Source: Labilithrix luteola (GTDB taxonomy: Bacteria > Myxococcota_A > Polyangia > Polyangiales > Polyangiaceae). From it: a stretch of 7,749 nucleotides of DNA. Within the stretch, counting starts at the first letter, position 1. Each line of letters opens with the position of its first letter. Below the pieces are notes generated by a model, which had not been told where the DNA came from, did not search any database, and saw only the letters and a list, made by a program, of their open reading frames with translations. This document shows positions 6,745 to 7,749 of this stretch, in pieces. A program made the position numbers and the translations under genes. The DNA is taken from positions 1 through 7,749 of the forward strand of contig JAMFST010000180.1 of the NCBI GenBank assembly GCA_026225435.1. The letters run 5' to 3'.

Positions 6745-7749
6745 TTACGGTGTTGCGGACGCCGCGCACGAGCTCGTGCTCGGCACGTAGACGTGCACGG
6801 AGAATGGCGTGAGGTCCAGAGTTGTCAACTCAGGATCGAGTGTCGTCGTCGCTCCGGACAAGAGGTCCGTATAGACACCCTTGGCGATCCCCGGAAGCGT
6901 GATCGGGAGGGCTTCGAGCGGAAGTCGGGACAACGTGACGATCGCCGTGTCGCTGGAGGAGCCGCCGTCGGCCGTCGTGGTGGCCACCGTGCGCGAAAAC
7001 ACCAGGTGCTCGGGGTCGACGAAGATCTGGCGGTAGTCGCCGCGACGCAACGCGTTGGAGCAGGCGCGGGCGAGACCGAGCTTCTGCGTCGCCGTCCGCA
7101 CGCGCATCTGGTCGGGCGACAGTTCGCTCTCGGTCGGGTAGACGCGGCGCGAATCCGGATCGGCGCGGCCGGCGAGGCCGACCTCGTCGCCGTAGTAGAT
7201 GACCGGCGCGCCCGGCAGCGTGAAGATCGTGGAGAGGGCGAAGATCTGCTTGTCGTAGACGACCGGCTGGGTCGACTGCGGCGCCATCGTCCAGGTGTCG
7301 CCGGCCTCGTCGCCGCTCGAGGCGGTCTCGAAGCGGGTCACGTCGTGGTTGCCGATGATGGTCGACATGATCGCGCCCGAGCCGGTCCAGTCGGTCTCCC
7401 CTTCCTGGATGACCGAGGCGACGTCGACCATCGTCTGCTGACCGCCGCTGTCGTCCACGACGGTGCTGCTGCCGCTGCCGCCGACCACGCCGTCGGCGCC
7501 GTCACCGTCGCTGCTGCTGGCCGAGCTCCCGCTGGTGTCGCCAGCGGCCGACGGGGTCGCCGGGGCGTAGGCGACGGCGCTGCGCAGCGCGTACATCAGC
7601 GGGAAGTGGAACTCGCTGGTCAGCCCGAACGGGCCGAGCTCGTACTTGAGGACGTCGAAGCCGGTCTCGCCGGTGAAGTTCTCCCCCAGGAGGAACGACT
7701 CGTGCCCCGGGTTGTCGTACCGGTTGCGGATGGCGTTGACGATGCGCCG
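6745..7749 (-). CDS. GH13 alpha-amylase-family protein, C-terminal part only
   Basis: Partial: the frame is open from the right edge (7749) to TAA at 6745-6747, 334 residues; the N-terminus with conserved regions I and II lies outside. Visible are region III ('SFLLGENFTGETGFDVLKYE', acid/base Glu at residue 23), the 'SEFHFPLMYALR' strand, region IV 'IIGNHDVTRF' (His-Asp at 135-136), 'PVIYYGDEVGLAGRADPDSR', and a C-terminal beta domain ending in VHVYVPS. Between the FHFPL strand and region IV there is a Ser/Gly/Asp-rich stretch of about 37 residues (69-105), longer than expected for this loop. The visible catalytic residues are intact, so it is probably an active alpha-glucan hydrolase or transferase; secretion is likely given its neighbour but cannot be checked here. 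It is the first visible gene of the minus-strand cluster, 20 bases before the second GH13 gene, with which it shares the YYGDE...DPD.RR block but is otherwise clearly diverged. Confidence 0.92.
   Translation of the reverse strand, partial: RRIVNAIRNRYDNPGHESFLLGENFTGETGFDVLKYELGPFGLTSEFHFPLMYALRSAVAYAPATPSAAGDTSGSSASSSDGDGADGVVGGSGSSTVVDDSGGQQTMVDVASVIQEGETDWTGSGAIMSTIIGNHDVTRFETASSGDEAGDTWTMAPQSTQPVVYDKQIFALSTIFTLPGAPVIYYGDEVGLAGRADPDSRRVYPTESELSPDQMRVRTATQKLGLARACSNALRRGDYRQIFVDPEHLVFSRTVATTTADGGSSSDTAIVTLSRLPLEALPITLPGIAKGVYTDLLSGATTTLDPELTTLDLTPFSVHVYVPSTSSCAASATP

Noticed and set aside
6766..6779. Perfect 14-base palindrome GCACGAGCTCGTGC as an operator
   Set aside because: It lies inside the 3' end of the first GH13 coding region, and roughly half an occurrence of a 14-base perfect palindrome is expected by chance in a window this long under equal base use, with skewed GC content raising it.
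2966..6790. Very long plus-strand open frame (1274 codons) antisense to three genes
   Set aside because: The minus-strand frames encode recognisable domains (GH13 motifs, DUF4015 motifs, membrane segments), while this frame gives a low-complexity Arg/Val/Gly/Ala-rich product with no recognisable domain. Stop-free antisense frames are expected opposite GC-rich third-position codons.

Overview
The window looks like ordinary chromosome of a high-GC Gram-negative bacterium, most likely a member of the Myxococcota (Polyangia-like). This placement is inferred from the very GC-rich third codon positions, the many secreted and lipid-anchored proteins with Gly/Ser/Pro-rich linkers after the lipobox cysteine, and family resemblances recalled from myxobacterial proteins. 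No rRNA, tRNA, CRISPR array, insertion sequence or phage gene was seen. Coding density is nearly complete: the largest gap between genes is about 70 bases.

Layout. Right part (7749 to about 1716, minus strand): four genes in a row. First is the C-terminal part of a GH13 alpha-amylase-family protein cut by the window edge. Twenty bases later comes a complete GH13 lipoprotein with an N-terminal carbohydrate-binding-like beta domain. Then follow a six-segment membrane protein with a PH-like patch and helical C-terminus, and a lipoprotein with a LysM-like segment and a DUF4015 putative glycoside-hydrolase barrel. The two GH13 genes are probably one transcription unit for alpha-glucan breakdown at the cell surface; the other two may be read from the same transcript. 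Middle (1332-1729, plus strand): a two-gene unit, a 60-residue acidic disordered protein whose stop codon overlaps the start of a TM2-domain membrane protein; it meets the DUF4015 gene tail to tail with a 14-base overlap. Left part (1267 to 1, minus strand): a 107-residue coiled-coil plus single-membrane-segment protein, then a secreted protein that runs off the left edge; these are divergent from the TM2 unit across a 64-base gap.

What stands out. The complete GH13 enzyme keeps the catalytic Asp/Glu/Asp set but has lost the Asn-His of conserved region I. Its signal peptide carries two tandem 27-base units, each encoding nine residues and each able to fold into a 7-bp, tetraloop hairpin, resembling an in-frame palindromic repeat inside a gene. 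No clearly new multi-gene system is evident; the best candidates for undescribed biology are the coupled small acidic/TM2 pair and the palindromic insertion.
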